Part shown: one piece after another, positions 1-10,153 of the stretch | How the letters are laid out: each line of letters starts with the position of its first letter | Position numbering within the stretch: position 1 is the first letter of the stretch | Assembly (NCBI GenBank): GCA_037367405.1 | Contig: JAZKJV010000156.1 | Span: forward strand, 372,001-436,000 | Origin: Ottelia alismoides | Taxonomy: Eukaryota; Streptophyta; Magnoliopsida; Alismatales; Hydrocharitaceae | DNA length: 64,000 nucleotides | Reading direction: 5' to 3' | Translations under genes and position numbers: made by a program | The notes under the pieces: model-generated | Told to the model about the DNA's origin: nothing | What the model saw: only the letters and a program-made list of their open reading frames with translations | The model's database searches: none

Positions 1-2285
1 CAGTATCGTCATCATAAAATTTTACACTTGTATCCATAGGATTCGTAGCTGGCTTGCATCCAGTCATGCCCGTCTCAGAAAGGAGATCCATGACAAACTT
101 TCTCTGGGTCATCACTAAACCACGATGATTCCAGGAAAATTCTAACCCCAGGAAGTAGCGAAGAGTGCCAAGATCCTTGGTCACAAATTCTTTACCTAGG
201 AACTTCTTGGCTGTCTGAATGCCTTGAGCATCATCTCCTGTAACAATAATGTCATCTACATAGACAAGAATGGTAACCGTACCTCTCTGCGTCTTCTGCA
301 CAAATAGTGAGTGGTCCGCAGTGGACCTCTTAAATCCCTGTTGCTCAATTAATTCTGACAACTTTTGATACCAAGCTCTAGGACTCTACTTTAGGCCATA
401 GATGGCCTTATGTAGTCTGTATAGCTTCTGGGACTCCCCTTCAGCAGTAAACCTAGGTCGCTGCTGTATGTAAACTTCCTCCTGAAGGTCTCCGTAGAGA
501 AATGCATTCTTCACATCAAGCTGAAATAACGGCCAATCACGTGAAACAACTGCAAGTAAAATCCGAAGCGTCGAGTATCGTGGTACTGGAGAAAATGTGT
601 CCTGATAATCCACCCCATATGTCTGGGTAAAGCCCCGTGCCACCAATCTCGCCTTGTACTGATCTACATTCCCATCCGCGTTATGCTTAATTGAAAATAT
701 CCACTTGCAGTTGACAACTGAAGCACCACATGGAGGCGGAACAATAGTCCATGTCCCGCGAGATGATAAGACCGCCATCTCCTCTTCCATGGCCTGACGC
801 CACCTGTTGTCCTGCAAAGCCTCCATATATGTTTGGAGTATAGTAACCACAGAAAGACTAACAACAAACTTCTTGTACTCATCTGAAAGGTGATCCAAAG
901 AGACATGTGCCGCAAGTGGGTATTTGGCACATTGACGTCGTGGCTTCCTCAGTGCAATAGGAACATCCAAATCGTCCTCCTCAGTGTCCTCTACAGCAGA
1001 GTCATCCTGTAAAACTCCAGTGCCATCAGTAGAGACAATGTTATCATGACATACCTCAGGCGTGCCGGATGATGTAGACGGCTGATGAGCAGAAGAGCTA
1101 GTAGAAGACCTGCGAGTGTAAACAATGGGTAAGAATTTTGGCTCAGGTGGTGGTGATGGCGGAGGTGGTGGTGGTGGTGGTGAAGGTACAGGTTGCTCAG
1201 GTTCAGCTGGTGTCAGAGATGGAGGTGGAGGGACAACAATATCGTCCGCATCGTTATTGGATAACTTGCCACCTGTAGGAGAAAAGTACATGATAGACTC
1301 AAAGAAGGTTACATCTGCACTCACATAATATTTTCTACCCATCGGATCATAACATCTATACCCTTTTTGAGTACGAGAGTACCCAACAAACACGCATTTG
1401 ATAGCTCTTGGAGAGAGCTTATCACGACCAGGGGTACAATTATGCACAAATGCCACAGACCCAAAGACACGAGGTGTGAGGGAGAACAGGTCCTTCTCGG
1501 GAAACACGATCAAGAAAGGTACCTTTTCTCCAAGAACAGTAGACGGCATACGATTCACCAAGTAGCAAGCAGTGAGTACAACATCCCCCCAAAAGGAATG
1601 AGGGGCACGACTATGGATCAACAATGTCCGAGTGACATCAAGAATGTGGCGATGTTTGCGTTCCGCCACACCATTTTGTTGTGAAGTGTAACTGCAGGAA
1701 GTTTGATGAACAATGCCCTGTGAACTGAGAAAATCAGACAGATGTAATGTTGAAAACTCCAAGGCATTATCCGTGCGAATTATTTTGACATTGGTAGAGA
1801 AGATAATTATTAACTTCAATAATAAATTTTCGAATAATAGTTTCAGCTTCAGTGTTTTAACAAGAATACCCAAGATAATCTGGAAAAATCATCAACAACA
1901 ACCACATAATAACGATGTCCCTGAAGATCAGGGACACGACTCGGACCCCAAATATCAAAGTGAAACAGTTCAAAAGACCGACTACTATGATGACTCGAAC
2001 GAACTGGAAACGACGACCGATGGTGTTTCCCAAGCTGACAGGCTTCACAATTCAATGCGATACGGGTAGATATTTGCGGCAATACATGACATATCTTCTG
2101 CAGAGGTAGATGGCCAAAGCGAAGATGCCAAAGGAATGGAGAAACGGATCCAGAAGGAATAGTAGCGGCACCAACACATGATGGTATAGCAAGTTTATAC
2201 AAGCCTCTCTGCTCACGGCCACTTCCAATCATCCTGCCAGTCAGTATGTCCTGAAACACAAAAGTAGAGGGATACCGGGACCTCG
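1..2285 (-). pseudogene. Copia pol remnant: pre-integrase, integrase, reverse transcriptase
   Basis: In gene order: a pre-integrase segment with its HLRFGH and CxxC motifs around 2080-2140; an integrase core with FDIWGPS, TDNALEF and NGVAERKH carrying the expected D, D and E; an integrase C-terminal part (VFGSVAFVH, KCVFVGYS); a proline-rich linker at about 1130-1240; and an RVT_2 reverse transcriptase with WRQAMEEEM, DVKNAFLYGDL and the catalytic YVDD at 251-262. There is a frame change near 1850-1870 between the first integrase aspartate and TDNALEF. A TAG at 386-388 interrupts the usual YGLKQSPRAW block where a glutamine codon is expected, a CAG to TAG change. The product would replicate the retrotransposon in virus-like particles, but this copy cannot encode it. 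Confidence 0.9.
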
Positions 2286-2298
2286 GTCTAGGACCGTT

Positions 2299-2310
2299 GC
2301 TCTGATACCA
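2299..2310 (-). other. Copia primer-binding site
   Basis: On the minus strand this reads TGGTATCAGAGC, the standard Copia primer site complementary to initiator methionine tRNA. It directly follows the CA end of the LTR. It fixes the LTR boundary at 2310/2311 and the direction of the element. Confidence 0.9.
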
Positions 2311-2491
2311 TGTTAGGAGAAAAGAAATCGATGGATTAAACGTACCCGTGTGCTCTCTTATATAAGAGAGTAGCCCTGGGTTAATTACAAGATAGTACTC
2401 TGAGAAGCAGAAATTACATAAGAAAAACATAATAAGATATTTAACTTAACAGCTGTTATAAAAAAGGAAGAGATATAGTTGTTATCCCACA
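2311..2491 (-). repeat. Copia 5' LTR (short)
   Basis: On the minus strand the segment starts TGTGGGATAACA and ends TCTCCTAACA next to the primer site, giving TG...CA ends. A TATATAAGAGAG motif near 2355-2366 is a good promoter TATA. The primer-site end is firm. The outer end at 2491 is chosen only from the TG dinucleotide and an imperfect inverted repeat, because the second LTR is outside the window. Confidence 0.6.
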
Positions 2492-3821
2492 ACGTGATCA
2501 CGTTTAAACAAATGAAAGATGCACGATTTGAAATGATATGTTTAAAATTGAATTGGGGAGGATAGAGACACTTGTGAGCAAGTTTTTTTTATGCATGTAG
2601 ATGGTTGGCTCCAATATTTGATTTGATTCCTTGGGTGAGAACGAAGAGAATTGGGTGAGCTGATGGTGGTTGTTTGAATTTGGGAGAGTGAAATAATTGG
2701 GATTGGGTGCAAGGTAATTGGACATAATTGGAGTAATGATGATTGGATTCATAGGATTGAGTAACGAATTAACGATGCGAAGAACTGGACATAAAAGTCT
2801 TGTGTGAGTAATTGCTTTTTTTCGAAAAGAAGGGTGGCCACCTATGGTAGGTGTTTACCAAAAAGAACCCCGTTGATCACATGTCAAAGAATTGCTAGTA
2901 CATCGATCATCAAGGTTGCAAAAGTCGGTAGTCGATACTCGGTCGGTCTGATCACTAACTAAGGATTAATCGGTAGTCGGACGATTAATCGGATTTAGTC
3001 GGACTTTAATCGGCTTTGATTTTTTAAATATATAAATCATTTTTATACATATATTATAATATATTTACATAAATTTATATTTTTTTACTATCATAATGAA
3101 TCAAAAGAAGTAATTGAATCTAAATAAAATATTAAGTGTATTAGAATAAGTTTGCTTTTAAAAAGTTTGCCAATTTTCTTAGCACCCCTAACGCACAGCC
3201 CTCCGCGATGGAAGAAACCTCCCTACAGACGTCCATTGACGAGAAGGATGTGGTGAGACATCCCTTCAAAACTCATTCTTTTCCAATCTGTCACAATATC
3301 TTAGGCTATCACTATGGTACCAACTATTATCCTTCATGGTATAAAGGTCGTATGCATCGGACTGACAAATGAGTCAAGCATTCTTCTAAGTTTGTTCGTA
3401 AGGAGCTTCACCACATTTAAATAAATACCATACTATTCAGAAGTGCGATCAAGCACTAGTCCTCCCCTCGTAAGGAATATCTTTCTTTGGGACAAGACAT
3501 GGGCATCCCCAAGTCAGTCCAAACTCCTTTGAGAAACCCTGAGACCATATCATGTTGTCATCCTTAGGGACATCAGTAAAACCAGTGTCAAGCATCGCTC
3601 TTACTCGAGCAAAGTTCTTTGAAATCCCTTCCATATCCAAACAACAATCAAGGGGGATCACAAGCAAACACAATCCATTGCATCATGCCAAACAACATCC
3701 CTTGATGATGCCTTCCTCTACCACATACCTAGACCAGGCAAGCATATCCCAACGATGGCCAACAATCCAACAAAGAAAACAAACCTCTGGGTCCCTACAC
3801 ATGGACAAAACGACTCATACC
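2492..3821. other. Unassigned DNA with a possible hAT-like end
   Basis: No supported gene. At 2911-3020 a CAAGGTTGCAAAAGTCGG start is followed by repeated CGATTAATCGG-like units, the pattern of one subterminal end of a hAT-type element, but I find no matching opposite end. 3000-3180 is AT-rich. 3200-3800 has some coding-like character with frames interrupted on both strands; I do not recognise a family. 3814-3821 is the left target duplication of the next element. Confidence 0.4.
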
Positions 3822-4540
3822 TGGGGCTGGCTATCGAGCCTAATGAGCCGAGCCAGCCCCTGGCTCGGGCTCAGGCTCGATAAGCCCAGCTTGGCTCGGG
3901 CTTGAGCTCGGGCTCGTTCGAGCCCAACCGAGCTGGCTCGAGCTCGGGCTCGATGAGCTCGAGCCCGAGCTCCTTATCGAGCCCAGTCTGGGCTCGAGCC
4001 CAAGGCAAGCTTGTTAAGGAAAATGGGTACTTTTTGGTGGAAAAGTGTTTTGCACAGGTTCGAACTCGAGACCTGCTCTATCTAAGAATGTGTTCCTTAC
4101 CAATAGGCCACTATCCAAATTGTGTACAAAATCTTAATTATAATATATATGTAACATCCTATCCGCTTGTAAAAAAGAAAAAAATACTAATTTTCTAATG
4201 TGTGGGTCGGGGGCAAATGTGTGGTCGAGAATGTGATTTTGAGAATTGGGTCATGACTCGTGGCCTGGGGAAGGAGCAAAGTTAGTGGATGAAAAATTGC
4301 AAAGGGCTACTTTTATTTTGTTTGTATAATATATAAATATTATATGTAGATATTCCTTATCGAGCCCCTTATTGAGTTATCGAGCCGAGCGAGGCTCGGC
4401 TCGGGCTCGGCTCGTTAAGCTATCGAGCCTAAAATTTTGGCTTGGGCTCGGCTCAATAGCCTAATGAGCCAGGCTCACGAGCCCTTATCGAGTCGAGCCT
4501 GAGCCTGGCTCATCAAGCCGTGACTCAATAGCCAGCCCTA
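3822..4540. mobile_element. hAT-type non-autonomous element (MITE), 719 bp
   Basis: The ends are inverted: TGGGGCTGGCTATCGAGCC on the left and the complement of TAGGGCTGGCTATTGAG on the right. They are flanked by an 8-bp duplication, CTCATACC at 3814-3821 and CTCATACA at 4541-4548 (7 of 8 identical). Eight-base duplications and TAGGG-type ends are typical of hAT. The interior has no transposase. Both subterminal zones (3830-4010 and 4355-4530) are packed with GAGCC, GAGCTCGAGC and GGCTCG units in both directions, which can form strong hairpins and are plausible transposase-binding repeats. Confidence 0.88.
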
Positions 4541-4638
4541 CTCATACACCCACACCGAAGGCATCATATGGACTTGGCCCTTGTGTTCTCTGGTGGCCGT
4601 TCGAGTGCATGGTGTCCTTTGTCACCCCTTTTGTGCTA

Positions 4639-4874
4639 CACAACAACAACAACAACAACAACAAAGCCTTTTCCCACAATTAAGTAGGGTCGGCTACATG
4701 GATTCTTCGCCTCCATTCAGATCTATTTTGGGTCAATCTCGGACTTATATCCAAAAAGCTAAGATCCCTTCGTATAGTCTCTTTCCAACACTTCTTGGGC
4801 CGTCCTCGCCCTCTCTTAGCCGGCTCAACATCCCAACACTCGCATCCCAACATCCCAACATCCCTTCGTATAGT
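4639..4874 (-). mobile_element. 5'-truncated RTE-clade LINE, 3' end only
   Basis: A (CAA)n tract at 4639-4665 is the 3' tail of a minus-strand element, a (TTG)n tail as in plant RTE LINEs. The minus strand then encodes the end of the RTE polyprotein, with GRGRPKKCWKETIRRDL, QWRRRIHVADPT and a stop at 4680-4682. A 13-bp direct repeat, CCCTTTTGTGCTA, lies at 4626-4638 and 4875-4887 and marks target-primed insertion. The rest of the LINE was never inserted here. Confidence 0.88.
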
Positions 4875-4992
4875 CCCTTTTGTGCTAACGAACAATTTAT
4901 CCCAGATAGTAGCAAATTATGTATTCTGGTATTGTTGCTGAATTAGGCTTATTTTTGTTATCCTTGTTATCTTAGTTGTTCATAACTTGCAG

Positions 4993-6056
4993 GAAATACT
5001 CGAAAGAGTGGTGGACATAGATCTAGTAATCAACCTAAAGCTAAGAGAAGACGTGCTGATAAAAAAATGCCTTGGAAGGAGGATTTGTAGCCAGTGCGGT
5101 GGTAACTTCAATATTGCCTCCATCGATATCAAGGGTGAGAATGGCAGACCCGAGATGTATATGCCTCCACTTTTGCCACCTGCTGGTTGTGCTTCAAAAC
5201 TGATAACTAGAGCCGACGACAAGGAAGAAGTCGTCAAAGAGCGGCTTAAAATTTACAATGAAATGGTAAGTCCTTATACTCATTATTTCTATGGCCTCAG
5301 TTATCTGATTCTATTCTTCTTATTTCAATAATTGATATGGCTATTATTTCGTCTCCTGAACTTCATAGTTTGTGAAAATCTGTAATTGTTTTCTGCAGTA
5401 ATAGATTGTTTATTTGCTGCATTATTTGTTGTAGCTGATCGATTGCCTGCATCAGGTTTCTGTTTTATGCATTTTTGTTTTATACCAGTGATTCCTAAGG
5501 ATGGCTTTTGGCAGTGAAATTTTGGTTTTGGGCGTGCCTTTGTGCAATCTGCAATTAATGTCGTAATTACTCGTAAAGTAGGAAAAGAAGTCACCGCATA
5601 TGCATTGCAAAATTCATGTAGATCCTCTTTCAATGATCCTGCTTGCGTGTTGCATCATATTTTGCGTATTGTTGTTGAAATTGAGTGCCAACTGTTATAC
5701 CACAGCTTGCTATTCATGTTCCTGGAATATTTAGCTTTTGGGAGTCATTTCTAAGTAGGGGCAATGATTTTTGCGTTGATCAGGAAATATGTGTGCACAA
5801 CTACATATCCAATTTTCCAGTGGGTTTCAATCTTGATTTCAGATGCTTGCTACTTGTGATACTTTAATATGTTTTAACTGATTCCTTGTTGTTGGATTAT
5901 TATCTGCTTCAGAGTCAACCGGTGGAAGAATTCTATCGCAGACATGGGAAGCTCATGGAGTTTGATTTACCAGGTGGCATCTCCGACTCCTGGTCGAAGC
6001 TTTTGCATGCTCTGCATCTCAGCGACCCTGCTGACAAGCTATCAGCTGCAGCTTGA
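4993..6056 (+). CDS. ADK: Adenylate kinase, organellar (chloroplast) type, last two exons
   Basis: Exon 4993-5265 (91 codons) has a TTGCAG acceptor and a GTAAGT donor; exon 5913-6056 has a TTCAG acceptor and ends in TGA at 6054-6056. Both junctions are phase 0. The first exon holds the LID domain: GRRICSQCGGNFN with two cysteines, then PLLPPAGCASKLITRADD, where the arginine contacts phosphates and the third cysteine lies in the lid. The second carries the C-terminal EEFYRRHGKLMEFDLPGG. The enzyme interconverts ATP + AMP and 2 ADP. The sequence resembles the Arabidopsis chloroplast enzyme ADK (At2g37250) by my recollection. The P-loop and AMP-binding exons are not found between 1 and 4992. That region is filled by a hAT MITE, a LINE and Copia, so the gene either has a very long transposon-filled intron or is a 5'-truncated fragment. 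The two exons themselves show no damage. Confidence 0.85.
5266..5912 (+). other. Adenylate kinase last intron
   Basis: A 647-base GT-AG intron, T-rich and without transposon signatures. Short open frames inside it have no recognisable domain. Confidence 0.8.
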
Positions 6057-7124
6057 TCGTGTGCCAAGACCCATCATTCTTTACGCGCAGGCAATTGCTT
6101 GTACCTTACTCCATTCTTCTCAATAACTTAAGATGGAAAATTCCGAACTGAAATGATTAACACACAAGAACCGACATTTTATTCATTTTTATTTTGTTAT
6201 ATGAAACCTTGTATATTGGAGAAGGGGGCGATTATTTATTATCCCCTGTTTTGTTTAGGCGAAATTTCTAAGCAGAAGTCTGCAGCAGCAGTTGTATGTA
6301 GAGTACCTAATTCTTTTAGCTCTTCAACTTTTGGCATAATCTCTTCGATGTGTTCATAATTATGACACTGAAAGTGGAATTTTACTGTTTCAAAAAAGAA
6401 AGAAAGTGGAATTTCTATTAAATATGGCATATTCTATTGGAAGTTAAAAGTAATTTTATTTGAGATTGTCAAATTAAAGTTGAAATTGGCCATAAATAAT
6501 CATTTTGGAGCTATTTTTGTTTAGATTAGCCTACGGGGAAGAGCAATTTTCGTTAGTTTTTGCCTTTTCAATTAATCTCTCTTTGCTAAAGATTAGAAAT
6601 AACCATATCTTCTTTTTCTATATGCCAAGATGAAGTCGTATGAATGGTCTCTTAGCATAGAATATCAGCGTTTCGTAAATTATTAGAATTTCAAAAATTA
6701 AACATCTAATCCTCGATAATCATGTCAAAAAAAAATTATATATATATATATATATTACATATATATTAAGATGAAACTTTTATGGGTATTTATTTAATTC
6801 AAAGTAATGAAGTATTTAAAACTCATAAATAGGTTTATATGTGAAAGAACATGTCGCGACAACTGTGGTGCGTACTCAATGGATGATCCAGATCCTAAAA
6901 TATTTGGAATCGTAATAATACATGTGAATTTGCATACGTTAAGAATCCGGAAAAACAATATGTCCAGCTTATTTTTTTTGTACCAAAAGAAAAAATGGGC
7001 AAAAAAGGTTTTATCTCATTTCGAAGTCCCTGTATTTTAGCCAACTTTACAATATGGTCCCCAAAGAACTACAGAGACAAGAACTCAAACAAATGGCTTT
7101 AGTCCCTCCTCTCCTCCGATCCCA
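6057..7124. other. Adenylate kinase 3' flank and intergenic DNA
   Basis: AT-rich DNA holding the probable adenylate kinase 3' UTR (first few hundred bases; no single poly(A) signal can be chosen) and a (TA)n tract at about 6738-6757. I see no gene or transposon in the rest. It also contains the 3' flank of the convergent bZIP gene. Confidence 0.5.
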
Positions 7125-7568
7125 TTAGTCCCTATTCATCTCCTCCCAAACCACAATTTCATGCTCACTTGGTCCAACCTGCGGAGGCATTGCGACACAA
7201 TCGAGTATCGACAGAACCTGGCTCACTTCACCAAGCCTGTGACTTAGAGTCGCTTGCTTGATCAGGAGCTGTTCATTGTCTTGGAAGACCATCTCACATC
7301 GACTTGTGACGGATTCGAGTTGGGCCCAGAGCTCGGTGTTTTGACGTTGAAGTTGGCTCACCTGGCTGCTCAGTTGCTCAATCCGGCACTGCTTCCTTAT
7401 TCTAGACCGCCGTGCGGATTCCCGGTTCGCTCTCTTCCTCCTATCACGCCACTCCTCCGGTTCGGATGTTGCTGGACCATCGTGAAGCGGTCGGGGTGCA
7501 TTAAAATGGTCATGGAGTTGTTCAATCCAATCGTCGCAAGTGAGGGCGTCGTCGTCGAGGAGGGACAT
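7125..7568 (-). CDS. Small intronless bZIP transcription factor (group S-like)
   Basis: Encodes 147 residues. The basic region (41-60) has the invariant N48-x7-R56 in RANRESARRSRIRKQ and continues without a break into a zipper with heptad residues L66, L73, L80, V87, V94, L101 and L108; L66 is exactly ten residues after R56, as in true bZIPs. Family knowledge: small intronless plant bZIPs of this kind are group S, dimerise (often with group C) and bind ACGT or ACTCAT sites in the nucleus. The frame is open upstream to 7745, but I start at MSLLDDD (7568) because a TATA box lies at 7615-7622 inside that extension and the family size is about 145-170. No sucrose-control uORF is visible. It is convergent with adenylate kinase. 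No defect is seen. Confidence 0.88.
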   Translation of the reverse strand: MSLLDDDALTCDDWIEQLHDHFNAPRPLHDGPATSEPEEWRDRRKRANRESARRSRIRKQCRIEQLSSQVSQLQRQNTELWAQLESVTSRCEMVFQDNEQLLIKQATLSHRLGEVSQVLSILDCVAMPPQVGPSEHEIVVWEEMNRD

Positions 7569-7614
7569 TGCGGTGCTGGTGTCAGTAGTGGATAAAGAGA
7601 AGGGGTGGAGCTTG

Positions 7615-7622
7615 TATATATA
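7615..7622 (-). promoter_or_regulatory. TATA box of the bZIP gene
   Basis: On the minus strand it reads CTATATATA, about 47-54 bases upstream of the chosen ATG. With the usual 30-base spacing this predicts a leader of only about 15-25 bases. A GC-free upstream region continues to about 8140. Confidence 0.55.
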
Positions 7623-7745
7623 GGGGGTATGGGTCGTTGGAATTTCGGTTAGGCCGCACGGGCGGATCCTCTTTTTGTCATCAAGCACTTGAGTAGGATC
7701 CAAGAGGTACGGCTGCTTGTGGAGATCGACACCGGAATTATACAT

Positions 7746-8142
7746 GTACCACAGGATGATTGCTTATATTTTCATATGAAAATACTAAGAGAGAAAGTAA
7801 AGACGAGAACGATAGCATGATGATATATACATATTACTGTATAAGGATCCGAAAGCAATGGGCGTGATGGACAAGCAACCAACGTTTGCCAGATAGATAT
7901 ATGTATGCATGGCACTCGTCGTAGGTATAAGTCGTGTTATTGGTTTCTATCACGTCAATATCACCTATAACGAAATTAGGCAGGAGATTGGGAATGCTGT
8001 GATATTCCATGCACCCAACTCTTTGCAAAGATAGGCCATGCAGTGTGGATTCGACGTAATCGCGAACCTCACGTGCATAATATATATGTATGTTCCTTCA
8101 AAAGACCACAAATATAGTTATATCCGAATATATATATATATA
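7746..8142. other. bZIP upstream region
   Basis: AT-rich intergenic DNA upstream of the bZIP gene. No gene is supported; short frames have no domain. It ends in the (TA)n tract at about 8130-8142 where the MITE cluster begins. Confidence 0.5.
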
Positions 8143-9427
8143 GGGACTCTTTCAAATGAGGTGGGGTCTCACCAATTTTGTGGTGAGCTATCAACGAGGT
8201 CCATTAGATCATGATCCAATGGTATGATGTCAAAAAGGGTATTTCCGTCTTTTTGTTTCGGGTTTAATTGGATGTTCGTTTAATGACGTTGGTGCCATTT
8301 TAGGCTCGTTTTATTAGGAATTTTTCGTTAATTCCTCTTTTCGCTAATTTCCAAAAATATTCTCAGCAAATGCAACTTAATGCATGTATTTTGTAAATAC
8401 GAATGAGATTATGTGACATTTAGATTTTGATTATGTAAAATTCAAATAATATATTTTTAGCATTCCCATTGAATAGTTTTTTGTGAAATTATTATTTAAT
8501 TTATAAATTTTATATTGTCATTTGTAAAAGATCATATGCAGTTGCAGTTTCTTCAAACTGCTTTGTAAATTTCATGTTTTATATATTTGTGTGTCAACAA
8601 TGAATCTTTGTAATTGTTTCACGATCTTTTGTAATTATTACATATTCCTTTGTAAAAATGCGCAGCCACTTGGTAATATTTGTATGGAATTCTGCACAAT
8701 AAAAGTAGACTGTTAGAATTTGATAAAATATAAAAACCGTTACGAGAATGTAAAAAATAATTCGACATATGTAAAAGCCATTCTGTGATTTGTAAAAAAA
8801 GTGATAATTGTAAAAAAAAAAACAGTGTTCGTGGACCGCCACAGAGCGGTATGGCTACCTCTTCGCAGTCATGCCCCCTTCTCCTCCTCCCTTCATTACC
8901 TTCTTCCATGTCATTCCCTCTTCTATGCACGACCGTCATCGATAAATCGGAGAGAGAGAGAGAGCGAGGAGGAGGTACAACGTCGTTAACAAATTGAGAG
9001 AGAGAGATAGAGAGAGAGAGTATGTGCACCGTCATTGACAAATTGCGAGAGAGGGGGGCACCGTTCCCTCCCTCCTACGCCTCCTCCTCCTCGCATGATC
9101 GTGCCCTCCTTCCTCCGCTCCTCCTCCACGCACGACCGTCGCACACCTCCCACGCAGTCGTCCGATCCTGCACCTCCTGTCGTTGCCGTCTCTATTACTG
9201 CACGAAATTGAATTTCTTTTTGAAAATATGAAAGTCAATTGATGGAGATAAATGTGGGTTTTCACATTCTATATTTAGAATGTGACAAATGACCAAAATA
9301 GATTTTTTACCATTAAAATAATGCAATTAATGTGTCATTTATCACAACCGTGTGATTTGAATTAAATGGATGAGGTGGAGGTCTCACTACAAAAGTGGTG
9401 AGACACCATCTCATTTGAAGTTTCTCC
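8143..9427. mobile_element. TA-1 element, long copy (1285 bp)
   Basis: The ends are inverted: GGGACTCTTTCAAATGAGG on the left and the complement of GGAGAAACTTCAAATGAG on the right, both abutting (TA)n-type tracts. A second inverted block, GGTGAG/CTCACC, follows. The left interior (8400-8820) repeats TTTGTAAAA-like words. At 8830-9190 there is a GC-rich, CT-rich insert with (GA)n tracts and coding-like composition but no recognised domain, perhaps a captured gene fragment. Two short copies of this family lie at 50795 and 51941. Confidence 0.75.
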
Positions 9428-9460
9428 TATGTGTGTGTGTGTATTTATATATATATATAT

Positions 9461-9619
9461 GGTTGATCTTGTGAGAGCTAAAAACCGTGAGAGAAAGAGA
9501 GCAGTGAGTCTGAACCATAAGATTATGCTTTCTCTCTCTTGGTTGATTGAATGAGGAGAGAGATGAGCAGAATCTAATGGTCTAGACTCACTACTCTCAT
9601 GCCCTTACATGATCAGCCC
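9461..9619. mobile_element. TA-2 foldback MITE (159 bp)
   Basis: Flanked by (TA)n on both sides. The ends (GGTTGATCTTGTGAG and the complement of GGGCTGATCATGTAAG) are imperfect inverted repeats, and the inner AGTGAGTCTGAACCATAAGATT pairs with its near complement at 9565-9595. Confidence 0.65.
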
Positions 9620-9633
9620 TATATATATATGGA

Positions 9634-9992
9634 TTTAATGAGACTGCCCCCTTTTGGGGGCAGCCAGCATGGTTGCCCCGCTCCCTATTTTTTATTTTTT
9701 TTTATTTTTTTGGAAAATGAAATCATGTATATTCATCTATATATCTCTCCTACATGTCATTCCAATTTCATCAGAAACAAAGACTCCTATGCCCTCCATC
9801 TAGAACAGATAAATTTAACGGTCTTCGAATTGTTATAATCGACCTGTTCTTGATGGAGGGCATAAGAGTCTCTGTTTCTGACGAAATTGGGATGACATGT
9901 AGGATGGATATATAGATGAATATACATGGTGATATTTTTTAAAAAAAATGCCAAAAATAGCGCGGGGCAACTATGGGACAACCCCATTAAAC
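9634..9992. mobile_element. TA-3 foldback MITE
   Basis: A nearly complete palindrome of two arms of about 170 bases. It carries the family-3 end (AATG.G.CTGCCCCC then GGGGGCAGCC) and the core TCAGAAACAAAGACTCCTATG...CCCTCCATC in both arms. It sits between (TA)n and a CT/TA tract. It would transcribe into a long hairpin. Confidence 0.75.
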
Positions 9993-10015
9993 TCTCTATC
10001 TCTCTCTATCTATAT

Positions 10016-10128
10016 AAAGCTCTTATCTCTCCTCCTGTAATCAATGAGGAGAGATATGACAGTACTTAGTGGTCCAGAATCAATCCTCTTATGCTCTCAC
10101 AGATTTTGGCTCTCACAGTATCACCTCT
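10016..10128. mobile_element. TA-2-like fragment
   Basis: In the reverse orientation it has GTGAGAGCCAAAATCTGTGAGAG and TTCTGGACCACTAAG, which match TA-2 words, plus a short hairpin TATCTCTCCTC/GAGGAGAGATA. The opposite end is not clear. Confidence 0.45.
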
Positions 10129-10153
10129 CCCCCCCTCTCTATATATATATATA

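Larger units (their letters stand above)
1..2491 (-). mobile_element. Ty1/Copia LTR retrotransposon, left part outside window, gag-protease deleted
   Basis: The element runs right to left. Its 5' LTR is at about 2311-2491, the tRNA-iMet-type primer site at 2299-2310, then integrase and reverse transcriptase continue past base 1. The order integrase before reverse transcriptase defines Copia. Only about 15-25 bases separate the primer site from sequence that aligns with the pre-integrase region, so gag and protease are missing. The frame is also broken inside integrase and by a stop in reverse transcriptase, so this is a dead copy. RNase H, the 3' LTR and the target duplication lie outside the window. 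Confidence 0.9.

Noticed and set aside
1125..1684. Plus-strand frames over the Copia region
   Set aside because: Opposite-strand shadows of the integrase and linker; the glycine run is the complement of the proline-rich linker.
2504..2752. 82-codon minus-strand frame near the Copia LTR
   Set aside because: Low-complexity Asn/Pro-rich translation of AT-rich DNA, no domain and no promoter context.
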